From contig JADGJT010000077.1 of assembly GCA_027604005.1 (NCBI GenBank), positions 12,501 to 74,634 of the forward strand: a DNA stretch of 62,134 nucleotides, given 5' to 3'. Position 1 is the stretch's first letter. Each line of letters starts with the position of its first letter. A program made the translations under genes and the position numbers. Of this stretch, positions 38,470-48,252 are shown piece after piece. This DNA comes from Dinochytrium kinnereticum. Lineage: Eukaryota; Chytridiomycota; Chytridiomycetes; Chytridiales; Chytridiaceae. Below the pieces are notes generated by a model. That model was not told the origin of the DNA. It saw only the letters and a list, made by a program, of their open reading frames with translations, and made no database searches.

Positions 38470-39447
38470 TTAGATGTAATCCTCCCCCTCAGCCTCCCCC
38501 TCAAAGTCCACGAACGAATTCTGGGACCACTGCCCAACGCTCGCGAAATCATTAAATATCCCCGCTCCAGTCCCCGCGCTCGGCGGTTGAACGGTTGAAA
38601 AGTCAACCGCCTGTGGCCTCCTCGACATGTACTGGCCATTCTTTGTGATCATGACAGCGACGCGAGAGAATTGAATCAGGTTGCGGATAACGAGGAGAAT
38701 GGTGTCCGCTTCGGCTTCCCATGAGCGCTCCTTTGAGCATTCGCCGAATGCGAGCCACAGGAGCGTGAACATGCAGAGCCCCACAAGGCAGATGTCGGCG
38801 ACATTCCAGATGCTTTTCCAGAACACCTGTTATCGGGCAGCAAAAAAGTTAAACGGAGGGAGAGAGCCTAGCTCGGAGGATAATTGCTGACCTTTCCGAG
38901 GGCTTGTACTCTGATGAGAACCTCAATGATCATAGCAAGATTGATAAGAACTTCAAGGGCATAGTAATAACCAGATGGACTGGCGACCATGTTAACAACA
39001 GCTTGAAATGGAAATACCATTACCATTTTTGAAGAAACGTCTACTTGTGCAAGCCAAAAGCAAAGGAGAGAAAGTCAGCATTGCTCCAATCATCAACCCT
39101 GGCCATCTCCAAAGAAACCCCTACCAGAACCGAGCAAAGGATGGACAGCAACGCCATGGACAGATAAAACCACTTGTAGAAGGAAGAGTGAAGGATTCGA
39201 TTCGCTAAGGAGTGGAGCATCTCATTTGTGGAGAGGGTGACGGGTCTAGATGTAAAGGGAAGAGTGTCGGCGCTGTGGAAGGTCCATGATCAAGTGGCAG
39301 CAGTCAGTTCCAAGGTCCCGCCAGTATCAACCATCAACAGATGGGTATGACTTGCTGCTAATAAACGTACGTTGGGTCTGCATGCAGGAAGCTCTCCTGC
39401 TCCTCGGCGGTGTTCGCCGGGTTGGACTGGCTCCGACGAAACGACAT
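38470..39447 (-). CDS. Voltage-sensor-like four-helix membrane protein
   Basis: Short multi-exon gene starting MSFRRSQSNPANTAEEQ at 39447 and ending EGEAEGEDYI. Four membrane segments are visible: S1-like FYKWFYLSMALLSILCSVL, S2-like ALEVLINLAMIIEVLIRV, S3-like WNVADICLVGLCMFTLLWLAF, and S4-like DTILLVIRNLIQFSRVAVMI with two arginines. The S2-S3 linker RVQALGK then FWKSIWNVAD is the typical pattern of voltage-gated cation channels, with the S2 glutamate and S3 aspartate present. No pore loop or S5-S6 follows; the C-terminus is a short acidic cytosolic tail. The junction between the S1 and S2 exons near 39000-39130 was not resolved. Ion conduction is not shown. Confidence 0.55.
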
Positions 39448-39500
39448 GGTGGCAATAAGCGCAATTTTCAAAATGTATTTTGTGGCTTCAGGGGTTCTTT

Positions 39501-40475
39501 CTACTCCAGGCCAGAATAGCTGACCTTTGACCCGCGCGTCCGCCTTGACCCAGTAATGATCGCCGACGTGTCAATGGCACCCCAGTCCTCGGCTCCTGAA
39601 AGAAGATGGAAAAGAAAAGGCTTCGTCAAAACACCACGCCTCATCGCGTCAGACTAACAGAAAACCAAAAGACCCCGGAGCCCCATTCCCTCACCTTCAT
39701 CTCCAGATCCCTCCTCATCTGAATCATCCTTTGACCTTCTCTTCTTCTTGGCAGGCTTTCCACTTCCCTTCCCCTTCTTCTTTCTCCTATCATCCTCGCT
39801 GTCACTGTCATCATCAGTGTCGTCGTCACTGCCCTTCCGACGTGATTTGGGTTTGGGCTTTGATTTCGAGGATCCCTTTGAAGAGGAGGAGGACTTTTTA
39901 CTCTTCCGCTTTCGTGAAGAATCGTCTGCAGTTATGGCGGTGGAGTTAACCAATGAACAGATGGTATTTCGTGAGAGATGAAAGAAAAACGGGACGCATG
40001 CAGATAATACCCAACATCATATCCCAGCCTCACCTGATTCCTCCTCATCCTCATCATCCTCCGAATTGTATTCATCATCGTCCTCGGAATCCACCACAAA
40101 CCCATCGCCAGTATCATACTCATCCAGATTCTTGCCCCTGTTCTCCATGGCCAGTCTTCTCTCATACTCTTCCTCACGTTTGTTGATGAGTTTTGAGGTT
40201 TGAACAGCCGACTTTGGGTTTGATGCCTGAGGCTTCTTTGTGATGGATGATGAGGGCTTGCCAGGAGCCGAGCTGGATGAAGATGACTTTGACGACGGTT
40301 TTGAATCTTTAGGCTTGTTCTCCATCTCCTTCTCGCGCCGCCGCTTCGCTGCGAGCTCCTCCATCCGTCTCTTCCTTTCGTCCGCGTCCATTGGGATGGA
40401 TAATTCCTGTTCGAAAATTATTTCTTTTACTGGATCGTCCTTTGCCTTTCTTTTTAGGACATCGGATTGAAGGCG
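39501..40475 (-). CDS. Acidic/lysine-rich nuclear protein with CHZ-like histone chaperone motif
   Basis: The last three exons are clear. The largest (to 40475) encodes RLQSDVLKRKAKDDPVKEI and a charged linker rich in Lys, Ser and acidic runs (VVDSEDDDEYNSEDDEDEEE). The next encodes a KSKPKPKSRRKG-type basic stretch. The final exon reads GAEDWGAIDTSAIITG, then SRRTRGSKVSY and a stop at 39501-39503. The IDTSxII-x-RRTRG pattern is that of the CHZ motif in H2A.Z/H2A-H2B chaperones (Chz1, HIRIP3). There is no in-frame ATG before the largest exon, so a first exon lies upstream in 40500-40790 and is not identified. Function is tentative. Confidence 0.5.
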
Positions 40476-40869
40476 CTGTGCATGGCCAGGATGAATACAC
40501 ACAAACAAAAAAAGATTGACAGGAGACGGATAGGAGAATGAACAAGAAAGTCTGCATTATTTGAGAGGACAATAAATGAGCGGCATGGCGGAGAGCAGTC
40601 TTCCACCTCTTCACATCATCATTTGATCCCAGATGTAAATAAACCACCCCATCAAAAACGTGCCGTCGCAGAGTCGCCACATTCCAGACTGCCGAATAGC
40701 AAATATAAATAGCGGATATCCAATTGAATAAATTTGCGAAAGGAGAAATGTTAACATTCTGATCCTTTACCAACCAAGATCAAGACGGAGAAAAGTGGGA
40801 AAGACGGAGAAAAGTGGGAAATGCTTACATGGGACACCTCTAGAGCCAAGCACCCGGCCCACCAGAAGC

Positions 40870-41722
40870 TTACTTCTTCTTGTCGGCGGTGGCGGCCTTG
40901 GACTTCTTGGTGCCGCGGAACTTCTTCGCACGGTTCTTGCGCTCCTTGCGCTGCTTCCTGGAGACGATGCCCTTGGCTCCAATACCGTGACGGATCAAAC
41001 GGTACTTGGGCTCGAACTTCTTGGCAGCGTCGAGGGAGTCGTAGACGAGGGCAAAGCCGGTAGACTTGCCTCCACCGAAAGCAGTGCGCATGCCGAAGGT
41101 GAACACGTTCTAATATGAAACAATGTTATCAGCATCGCCCAAAGTAAGTCAAACCACCAGAAAGTGAACGGGCAAAGGCGCAATCAAATTACCTCGGACT
41201 CGCTCTTGTAGAGCTTGGCAAGCTTCTCGCCCAACTCCTTGTGGGAGATGTTGGCGCGACCGGGGTGGATGACATCAACGATAAACTGCCTGCGCTGGAG
41301 CAGCCTGTTGGTCATGAACTTGCGGGTGCGAATGGTGACAGCGTCCGACTGTTTTCAATTCGAGGAAAAGAAACCGCAATCGGTTAGCTTCCAGTCATTG
41401 GCATTGCTTTAACGAATTGAAGAGAGTGCAGCGATCCAGCGTCCCTGTCTGCAGCGCAGCGCCGCACGGCATGTGAGTAGCGCAGCAGCCTCCAGTCCAA
41501 GCAAACAACCACCAGTGATTGCTTTTGACCATCGTGTTAGCCCTCCTGAGTCGATCCATCCATCCGATCCATCCATCCATCAGTCCATCCATCCATCCAT
41601 CCGTTGCCCCGCACCTCTCGTGCACATCGCCAAGCACGTCGTGCGTCTTGGTTCCATGCGGAGTCGTCGTCGCTCGTCGGTCCCTCCCCAATGCCCGGCA
41701 GGCCTCGCTCGATGCCTACCAT
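40870..41722 (-). CDS. RPS24: Ribosomal protein eS24
   Basis: Three exons (41720-41722, 41193-41348, 40870-41109) give 132 residues. eS24 is a 40S subunit protein needed for 18S rRNA maturation. The sequence is highly conserved: [58 protein letters not shown] and [14 protein letters not shown]. The first coding exon is the ATG alone, followed by donor GTAGGC; the 371-nt intron is long for this window and includes an ATCC microsatellite. Vertebrate RPS24 likewise has an almost empty first coding exon. Confidence 0.94.
41554..41602. repeat. ATCC microsatellite in eS24 intron 1
   Basis: About 49 bp of slightly interrupted ATCC tetranucleotide units on the plus strand, inside the first intron of the eS24 gene. 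No coding function is expected. Confidence 0.8.
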
Positions 41723-41975
41723 GACTGCGATTTCTTCAGTGAATCAAAAAGGATCGTACTGCTAAAATTTTCTTGCGCTTTTCCACCTCCCCCACTGTGT
41801 GACTGAACCACTCCGACAACCTCTGCCTGCTGCCGGCAAAGAAGGCACAGGACGGTGGTGCGGCAGTGCTCGCGACACGCCTTCGACGCGCTCCGCATCT
41901 CTTACTCATCTGATGCTTCACAGGCGTGCACTTCTGCCTTCATCTCACGCTGCGTTAAGCGCGTTCTAAAGAGAC

Positions 41976-42330
41976 TCAGGGAGCCTTGACGGGTCGGCGA
42001 GTCCAGTTCTTCTCTTGGTATCGTATATCTTTGTGAGCCCCATCGACTTGCCCTCCGCCAAGCGCGGTACGCATGCCATATTTAAACAAGTTGTAGATAT
42101 CAGCGTTATTCCTGGCCTTAATATGGGGTGGGAAAGGAGGTCTCACCGCGGTATTGCTTTTGTAAAGTATTGCTAGTCTTTCACCTAGTTCCGCGCGAGA
42201 GATGTTGGCATGACCAGAGAGTGGAAAAGCAAAGATGAGTTGCTTCAGTTTCAAAAGCCCGTTGCTTATCAGCTCTCGGTTGCGAATGATGATAGAGTCT
42301 GGCTTCTTTCCTGAATTGAAAATATAAATT
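41976..42330 (-). pseudogene. Decayed tandem copy of eS24
   Basis: This region reads as a diverged eS24: RNRELISNGLLKLKQLIF, SGHANISRAELGERLAILYKS, then KYGMRTALGGG. After the glycine run (about 42051-42053) the frame is wrong: the expected Lys-Ser-x-Gly continuation (KSMGLTKIYDT) is found only in another frame, as if one base were inserted. The open frame then runs to an unrelated end, and the conserved C-terminal half (QRKERKNR) is missing. The segment between the two conserved blocks looks like an unspliced intron that stays open. It lies directly upstream of the intact eS24 gene on the same strand, so a local duplication followed by decay is likely. Confidence 0.65.
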
Positions 42331-42503
42331 GCGAGCCAAGTTCCTTGCCCTTCCAGGTACCAGTATGCGTTATTCTCTTCCTCCGCAGCTGGGGAGAACA
42401 AGCAGCTTTGGTATCAATAAACGACTTCGAACTCCCGAGCATTATGGCTTGCGCTCACCATTTATATATCAGAAAAATATTGATACATATTGGTCACAAG
42501 AAC

Positions 42504-43439
42504 ATGTTGGCGACAACCTCCTTCCGCAGGCTCATGTCGACAGCCAGGGCCTCGAGGGGTCCGCTGACACCCTTCCACCTGGCATTCCCCGTATCCAACA
42601 TTGAGAAGGCAAAGGAGTTTTATGGAAAGGTCCTCGCCTGTCCCCAGGGAAGAGTTGAGTCTCCGTAATTCCAGCCTGCTTGCTCATTTCGTCTCCCCGA
42701 AGGAGGACCCCGGAAAGTGGTGCGATTTCGACCTCTTTGGGCATCAGATTGTGTGTAAGTATATAAAGTGTCCATGATCATACCATTTCTCCGCGTCATC
42801 GTCCCTCTAATGGCACACGCTGTTCAGGCCACCAAGTTCCGAAAAGTGCCATGACTGTAAGTGTCTATTTGGAAGTAATTATTCTGAGCATCGTATAATC
42901 CGCCTCTCAAGGCCCGTGACGGCGTGATCGCCCATAACCAAGTCGACAGTTGAGTATTTATTCTTAAGGAGGAGAGTGTTTTAACGTAGAATCAGGTCAC
43001 AATGTCCCCGTTCCTCATTTTGGTATTGTTTTAGAGTGGAACACTTGTGGGTTGTAGGGATGGTCCTCACTTCTTACATTTCCCCTTAGTTCACGAGTTT
43101 GCAGAGTTGCTTCGAACAAGGAATGTAAAGTTCGAGATTGAACCAACTGTAAGGTTCAAAGGCCAGCCGGGAGAACAGAGGTTTGTCTTTTTGAAACACG
43201 GACAGTCCTGCTAATCACTGTATGAAACCTACTCTGTTATCTTGAATCTGCCTCAATCAGCACCATGGTAGAGACTCCTAATCAAAAAGCTCATCTGACT
43301 TTTTTCAAACAGTTCTTTTTAGATCCATCTGGGTACTTAATAATAGCTATTCAAACCAGGCATGCTGACCGCAATATCATTCAGGAACGCTCTCGAATTC
43401 AAGTCCTTTAAAGACCCGAAAAAACTCTTTGCGACTTAA
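42504..43439 (+). CDS. Glyoxalase/VOC-fold protein, possibly mitochondrial
   Basis: Nine exons (42504-42653, 42703-42754, 42828-42856, 42912-42948, 42996-43046, 43090-43180, 43261-43267, 43313-43332, 43385-43439) give 163 residues. The fold is vicinal-oxygen-chelate: PFHLAFPVSNIEKAKEFYG, WCDFDLFGHQIV, VPVPHFGIVLEW, FEIEPTVRFKGQPGEQ, and the end motif MFFLDPSGNALEFK, typical of bacterial-type glyoxalase/dioxygenase-like proteins. Metal ligands are plausible at the HLAF and FGHQ histidines and the terminal LEFK glutamate. The first 20 residues (MLATTSFRRLMSTARASR) look like a mitochondrial presequence. One exon is 7 nt and another 20 nt. The substrate is not known. Confidence 0.82.
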
Positions 43440-43494
43440 AAGGGGAAGGGAAAAATAAAACTGAGATGCTAAGTCTCATTAACCCTCTATATTC

Positions 43495-44895
43495 TCAATC
43501 AAACTTCTCGGCGCCCAGAGCCCTAGCGAGTATCATGGCAGTAGCGATGCCGCAGATCTCTTCCGAAGTTATCTGGCTCTCGAGAGAAACGTCCAGTCCT
43601 CTTACTCTCATGTAATTCTCCGCAAGTGCTCGGGTAAACTTAGTGTGAGCCATAAGGGCCGGGCGCTGACGTTCGGGAGAGGCAGACAGCGCCATGAAAC
43701 CTTTTCGAACGTTGAGTCAATATCACTATATCACCAGAGTGAAACATATCCGGAAGGGGGAAAACGCTCACCTTGCTCCTCAAGGGCCTCGTTTACCTCA
43801 AAATCGGTAAGACGGTTAACACCTTCTGACCGAATCAAATCATTGTCGGTGATACACCAGCTTGCCCATCTAAAGATCTGAGTGCGAGGAAAGATCCAAG
43901 GCAAAGCCATCCCCATAAAGTACCCGCAGTTGAAGAGGGTTCCATATCGCATGTCCAAGATCGAGTAATGGTCACGGAAGAAAGTGGTATATTCCAAGAG
44001 ATCCGAATGGCTGGCCGTTGAGCCCCTGCTCAGCTTCAGACATTTGTGAGCGTGCTACAACACTAAAAGAATGTTTGCGTGGAGAGAGAAAACTCACGAT
44101 AGCTTGAAGCTTCATCAGTCTAGCCATCGACACTGAATCTAGCTGCTCTGATTTCAGCTTCTCCAGATCCTTTTTAACAGCGTCCAGAATCCTCTTTGAA
44201 AGGTTCCGCCTTTTCTTCTCAATAATTGTGTTCTTTAGCGCAAGAAGATCGTTGGTGACGTAGACAGTGGAAATGAAATACGGAAACTGCCGCATCACCA
44301 GAGGCATTGTCCATTTCTTCAAAGGAAGGCAGAGGTACATCCCTGCGGGTAAAGCTGTCATGAAATCCCTCTTTGTCCTGAGATAAACATGTCAATTCCA
44401 ATCAATACGGCAGCCTCCAAACCTTCGAACAAACGCCATCCCTGTTCTCGATGTGACCTTTTCGCCGTTCGTCATGTATGCGATGTAGTGGGTGATGTTC
44501 TTGTTTACACGGGTTTGCAGCAGGCTGATACCAGCAAAGATGTCCAACATGGGCTGCACAAACTGGTTTCCAAACGAATCCTTGACGCGGGAGGCCATGG
44601 TCGGCGGTGGAGGTCCAGCATTGGCCAAGGCCTCAGATATTCTGTCGGGATAAGCCGTGGGAGTAGTCTGAGCAGGTGTCGCAGAGGTCGTCTGCACCGT
44701 TGCAGATGAGTCTGTGCCCTTTGAGCCAGCCTTCGCCGGAGCCGCACCAGGAGGAGCAGGAGCAGGAGCAGGCCTCCGCGGCACATGCTTGATTCCAAGC
44801 AGCTTTGCCGCGGGCGATGCAGTGGATGAGGAAGCGCATCGCACGCGCATGCCCGCGGCCGTCGTCGCCAGGAGTCCAACCTTTGTCGAGTGCAT
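43495..44895 (-). CDS. LETM1-like mitochondrial inner-membrane protein
   Basis: Multi-exon gene starting MHSTKVGLLATTAAGMRVR, a basic mitochondrial presequence, followed by a Pro/Ala/Thr-rich linker. The LETM1 core is seen in RTKRDFMTALPAGMYLCLPL (joined over an intron ending near 44381), a membrane helix with PLVMRQFPYFIS, and the ribosome-binding-like segment CITDNDLIRSEGVNRLTDFEVNEAL. The end reads ARALGAEKFD. It is shorter than LETM1 itself and closer to LETMD1-type proteins. LETM1 proteins act in mitochondrial K+/H+ exchange and ribosome docking; the role here is inferred. Its ATG is 74 bp from that of the divergent Lon gene. Confidence 0.7.
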
Positions 44896-44969
44896 GCTTT
44901 TGCGCTTTTTGCTGGTCTCGGATGAACTGGCTGCGTTGCACGAATTTTCCAATTGTTTCCTTCCCCACC
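44896..44969. promoter_or_regulatory. Divergent spacer, LETM1-like / Lon
   Basis: 74 bp between the start codons of the minus-strand LETM1-like gene and plus-strand peroxisomal Lon. A shared promoter is inferred from spacing only. Confidence 0.4.
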
Positions 44970-47900
44970 ATGGCCTCGACCTCGGCAAAGACGCTGCCCG
45001 TCATCCCCACACGCAACCTGCGGGTGCTGTTCCCCGGCATCGTTATGCGGCTGCACGTAAGTTCCTGCCGACCTGCTGCCCTTCATTCCGTCGTCTCCGC
45101 CGCGGCCATTGCAGCTGCTGCCGCACTGTGCTCGCTTTGATGCGTTCTGACTTGTCACTTATCCGCCACCGTCTCATGCATCACGCAACCCTTCCCCACC
45201 CCCATCTTCACCTGCCATTTAGATCGGACGCAAGGACACCACAAACCTCATGGACAGCATCTGGTCCACCTACTCGAAAAATTCAAACATCTTTGTCGCC
45301 TGCGTCCCCCTTCGTCCTTCCCCGAATGGCGAGAAACTCGTCGACTCGAAGACAGATCGGAAGGATGTCAACGAGGATCCAAAGACACCTGTTACCCCTG
45401 AAGATCTCTTTGAGTATGGAGTGGCGGCCAGGATCATCAATCTAGTGCGCAATCGCCCAAACGAGAACAAACAGTTTAATGCCTCGTACATAGTGACTTT
45501 GGAGGGTGAGTGTCCGTCCACCCCTGCAACCGTTCTGGATGGTGCTTAGTTGGATTGATTTCGGATTGACTGCTAGCGTATTTATTTTGGTGCAGGTGTG
45601 AGCCGATTGAAGGTGGATAGTATTGTCAAGACCAACCCCTATTTGGAGGCACAGGTGTCATTAATGGAGGAGAAGGGTAAGACTTCCTAGGGGGCCTTCT
45701 TGATTTTCCCATTTCTTCCGTTTCTTCTGGCAGCTCTAGGATGAGTTGATTAACAGTGGTGAAATTGGATCGCCCTCTCAATCACAGAGCCTGAGAAAGA
45801 CGATAAGGAGTTCGCGGCCCTCGTTATCAACTTGCGCTCCACCGGCAGGGGTAAGATCATTTTTTGCTATTATATCTCTGATAATGCCCATCTATTTGTC
45901 TCGTAGATCTGGCAGGCGTTCTCGCTCAACTTCAACTCCCGCCCTCAGTACTTAAGCAGTTGAATCAAATTATGGACTCAACGTCACCACCCCGGCTTGC
46001 AGATCTGTTTGCTAGCATGATTGACCTTAGTATCGAGGAGAAGCTGCAAATACTTGAGCTTTCGAATGTTAAAGAACGAATTTCTCGTGTCCTTGAACTT
46101 TTGACCCGGCAGGTGCAGGTCCTTAAGATTTCGCAGAAGCTTCAGACTACTGTTGAGAACAAGCTCGGACAGAAGCAGAGAGAGTTTATTTTGAGGCAGC
46201 AGGTACAGTACAGGGCCTCTTTTTATTCGCCTTTTCCCCAATCACCACATTGTCTAATTAAACATTTTTAAGCTGAACGCCATTAAAGCAGAGCTAGGTG
46301 AAACCGATGACGCCGAGGAAGACGAAGTGGCCGATCTTTCTAAACGTCTACTTGAGGCCAAGTTGCCTGACGAAGCATCCAAAGCCGCTCAGCGCGAGCT
46401 TCGCCGCCTCAAGAAAATGCAGCCAAGCCTTGCTGAGTACCAAGTGATACGTTCCTACCTTGAGCTCATCTGCGAGCTTCCCTGGGGCACGTCTACAGAA
46501 GACATTCTTGACATCTCGAGAGCCCGCGCTCAGCTAGATGAGGACCACTATGGCCTCGAGAAGGTCAAGACGCGGATTCTGGAGTTTTTGGCTGTGAGAA
46601 AATTGAAGGCCGATTTGAAAGGGCCAATTCTGTGCTTTTCCGGTCCTCCTGGAGTTGGTAAGACGAGTCTAGGCAAGTCGATAGCAATGGCCCTTGGGAG
46701 GAAGTTTCATCGCATATCCTTAGGTGGTGTGAGAGATGAAGCTGAGATTAGGGGGCATCGTCGGACCTATGTTGGGGCCATGCCTGGTGTCTTTGTCCAA
46801 GGTCTTCGCCGATCCGGCGTAAACAATCCTGTAATTTTGCTCGGTATGCTAGTTGTGACCTGATCATTCGACTGTCTAACTCTTAATTAGACGAAATTGA
46901 TAAGCTGGGACGCGATTTTAGGGGTGATCCAGCCTCTGCTCTTCTTGAAGTTTTGGACCCTGAGCAAAACTCTACCTTTGTCGATCATTACCTCAACGTC
47001 CCTTTCGATCTTTCAAATGTTCTCTTCATCGCCACCGCCAACGACCTTGACACCATCCCCTCCCCTCTACTTGACCGCATGGTAACTTCGCCCTCCTGTT
47101 TTTGTCTCTATAACACCCTCCTAGGAAATTATTCGCATACCTGGCTACACCTTCCAAGAAAAGCTTCACATCTCCCGCAAGTACCTCCTGCCAAAACAAA
47201 TCCAATCTCACGGCTTGGAGCCCCAGCACGTTGTTGTCGACGACATAATCCTTAACAAAATCGCTGTAAACTACACCCGTGAAGCTGGTGTTCGTAGCCT
47301 AGACCGAGAGATCGCCTCCTTATGCCGGGCTATCGCGGTTGAGTTCACCGATGCTCGTGAGAAGGGATCTGAGGACTCATTTGATGGCGTTGTGACTCCC
47401 GAGAGGCTCGAGAAGATTTTGGGAGCAGATCGATTCGACGACGAGGTGTCGGAGAGGACAAACACCCCTGGGGTTGTCACTGGGTTAGCCTGGACTTCAT
47501 CTGGCGCTGGAGGTTTGCTGTTTATTGAGGCGACGCAAATGCCAGGAAAGGGTAATTTAGTGTTGACTGGGAAACTTGGAGATGTCATGAAGGAGTCGGC
47601 GCAGATTGGCTTGACTTGGGTCAGGGCAAATGCTGGGAAGATTGGGATAGTTAAACAGGAAGGGGATAGCATTATGGAGAATATTGACGTTCATGTGCAT
47701 TTCCCAGCTGGAGCCATTCCTAAGGACGGGCCAAGGTGCGTTTCTGCGAATTACTTTGGCATTGAGACTTAATCCCCTTTTTTGTTTTTGTCTTTCTTCA
47801 AGTGCTGGCGTATCGATAGTTACGGCCCTAGTCTCTCTATTTTCTGGGAAGCCAGTAAAGCAGCACCTTGCAATGACCGGAGAAATCACCCTTCGAGGTC

Positions 47901-48252
47901 AAGTTCTTCCCGTCGGAGGTATTAAGGAGAAGGTCCTAGCAGCCCATAGGGGCGGCGTGAAGCGTATTATTATGCCTCACCGAAACCAAAAGGACCTTAC
48001 TGGTAAACTTTCTTTTTCTCGCAAATCTAGCCATTATTTCAAACCTCCCTAATATTTCCCTCGCGATTTTTTTTCGTGGGCTATGTAGAGGTGCCATCAA
48101 ATGTTTTGAAGGAGATCGAATTCTGTTTCGCCCATAACGCTCTTGATGTCCTCCAAATGGCGTTTGAGGGTGGGTTTGATACGTCTTCTCTTGCAAAGGC
48201 TGCATTCCCGAAAGACGCCGCAAGAAACGGGCTATATGCTGCAAAGCTTTGA
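44970..48252 (+). CDS. LONP2: Peroxisomal Lon protease
   Basis: ATP-dependent protease of the peroxisome matrix. Exon 1 (44970-45056) starts the Lon N-domain at once ([19 protein letters not shown]), with no mitochondrial presequence. The AAA+ module has Walker [25 protein letters not shown], and a Walker B ending in DEIDKLG. The protease domain has the catalytic serine in DGPSAGVS and the lysine in [12 protein letters not shown]. The protein ends LYAAKL, a type 1 peroxisomal targeting signal of the AKL form. About ten exons; most junctions are clear, those around 45600-45930 less so. Peroxisomal Lon removes damaged matrix proteins and helps process beta-oxidation enzymes. Confidence 0.92.

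Noticed and set aside
44970..48252. Mitochondrial Lon (Pim1)
   Set aside because: There is no presequence before the N-domain, and the protein ends in AKL.
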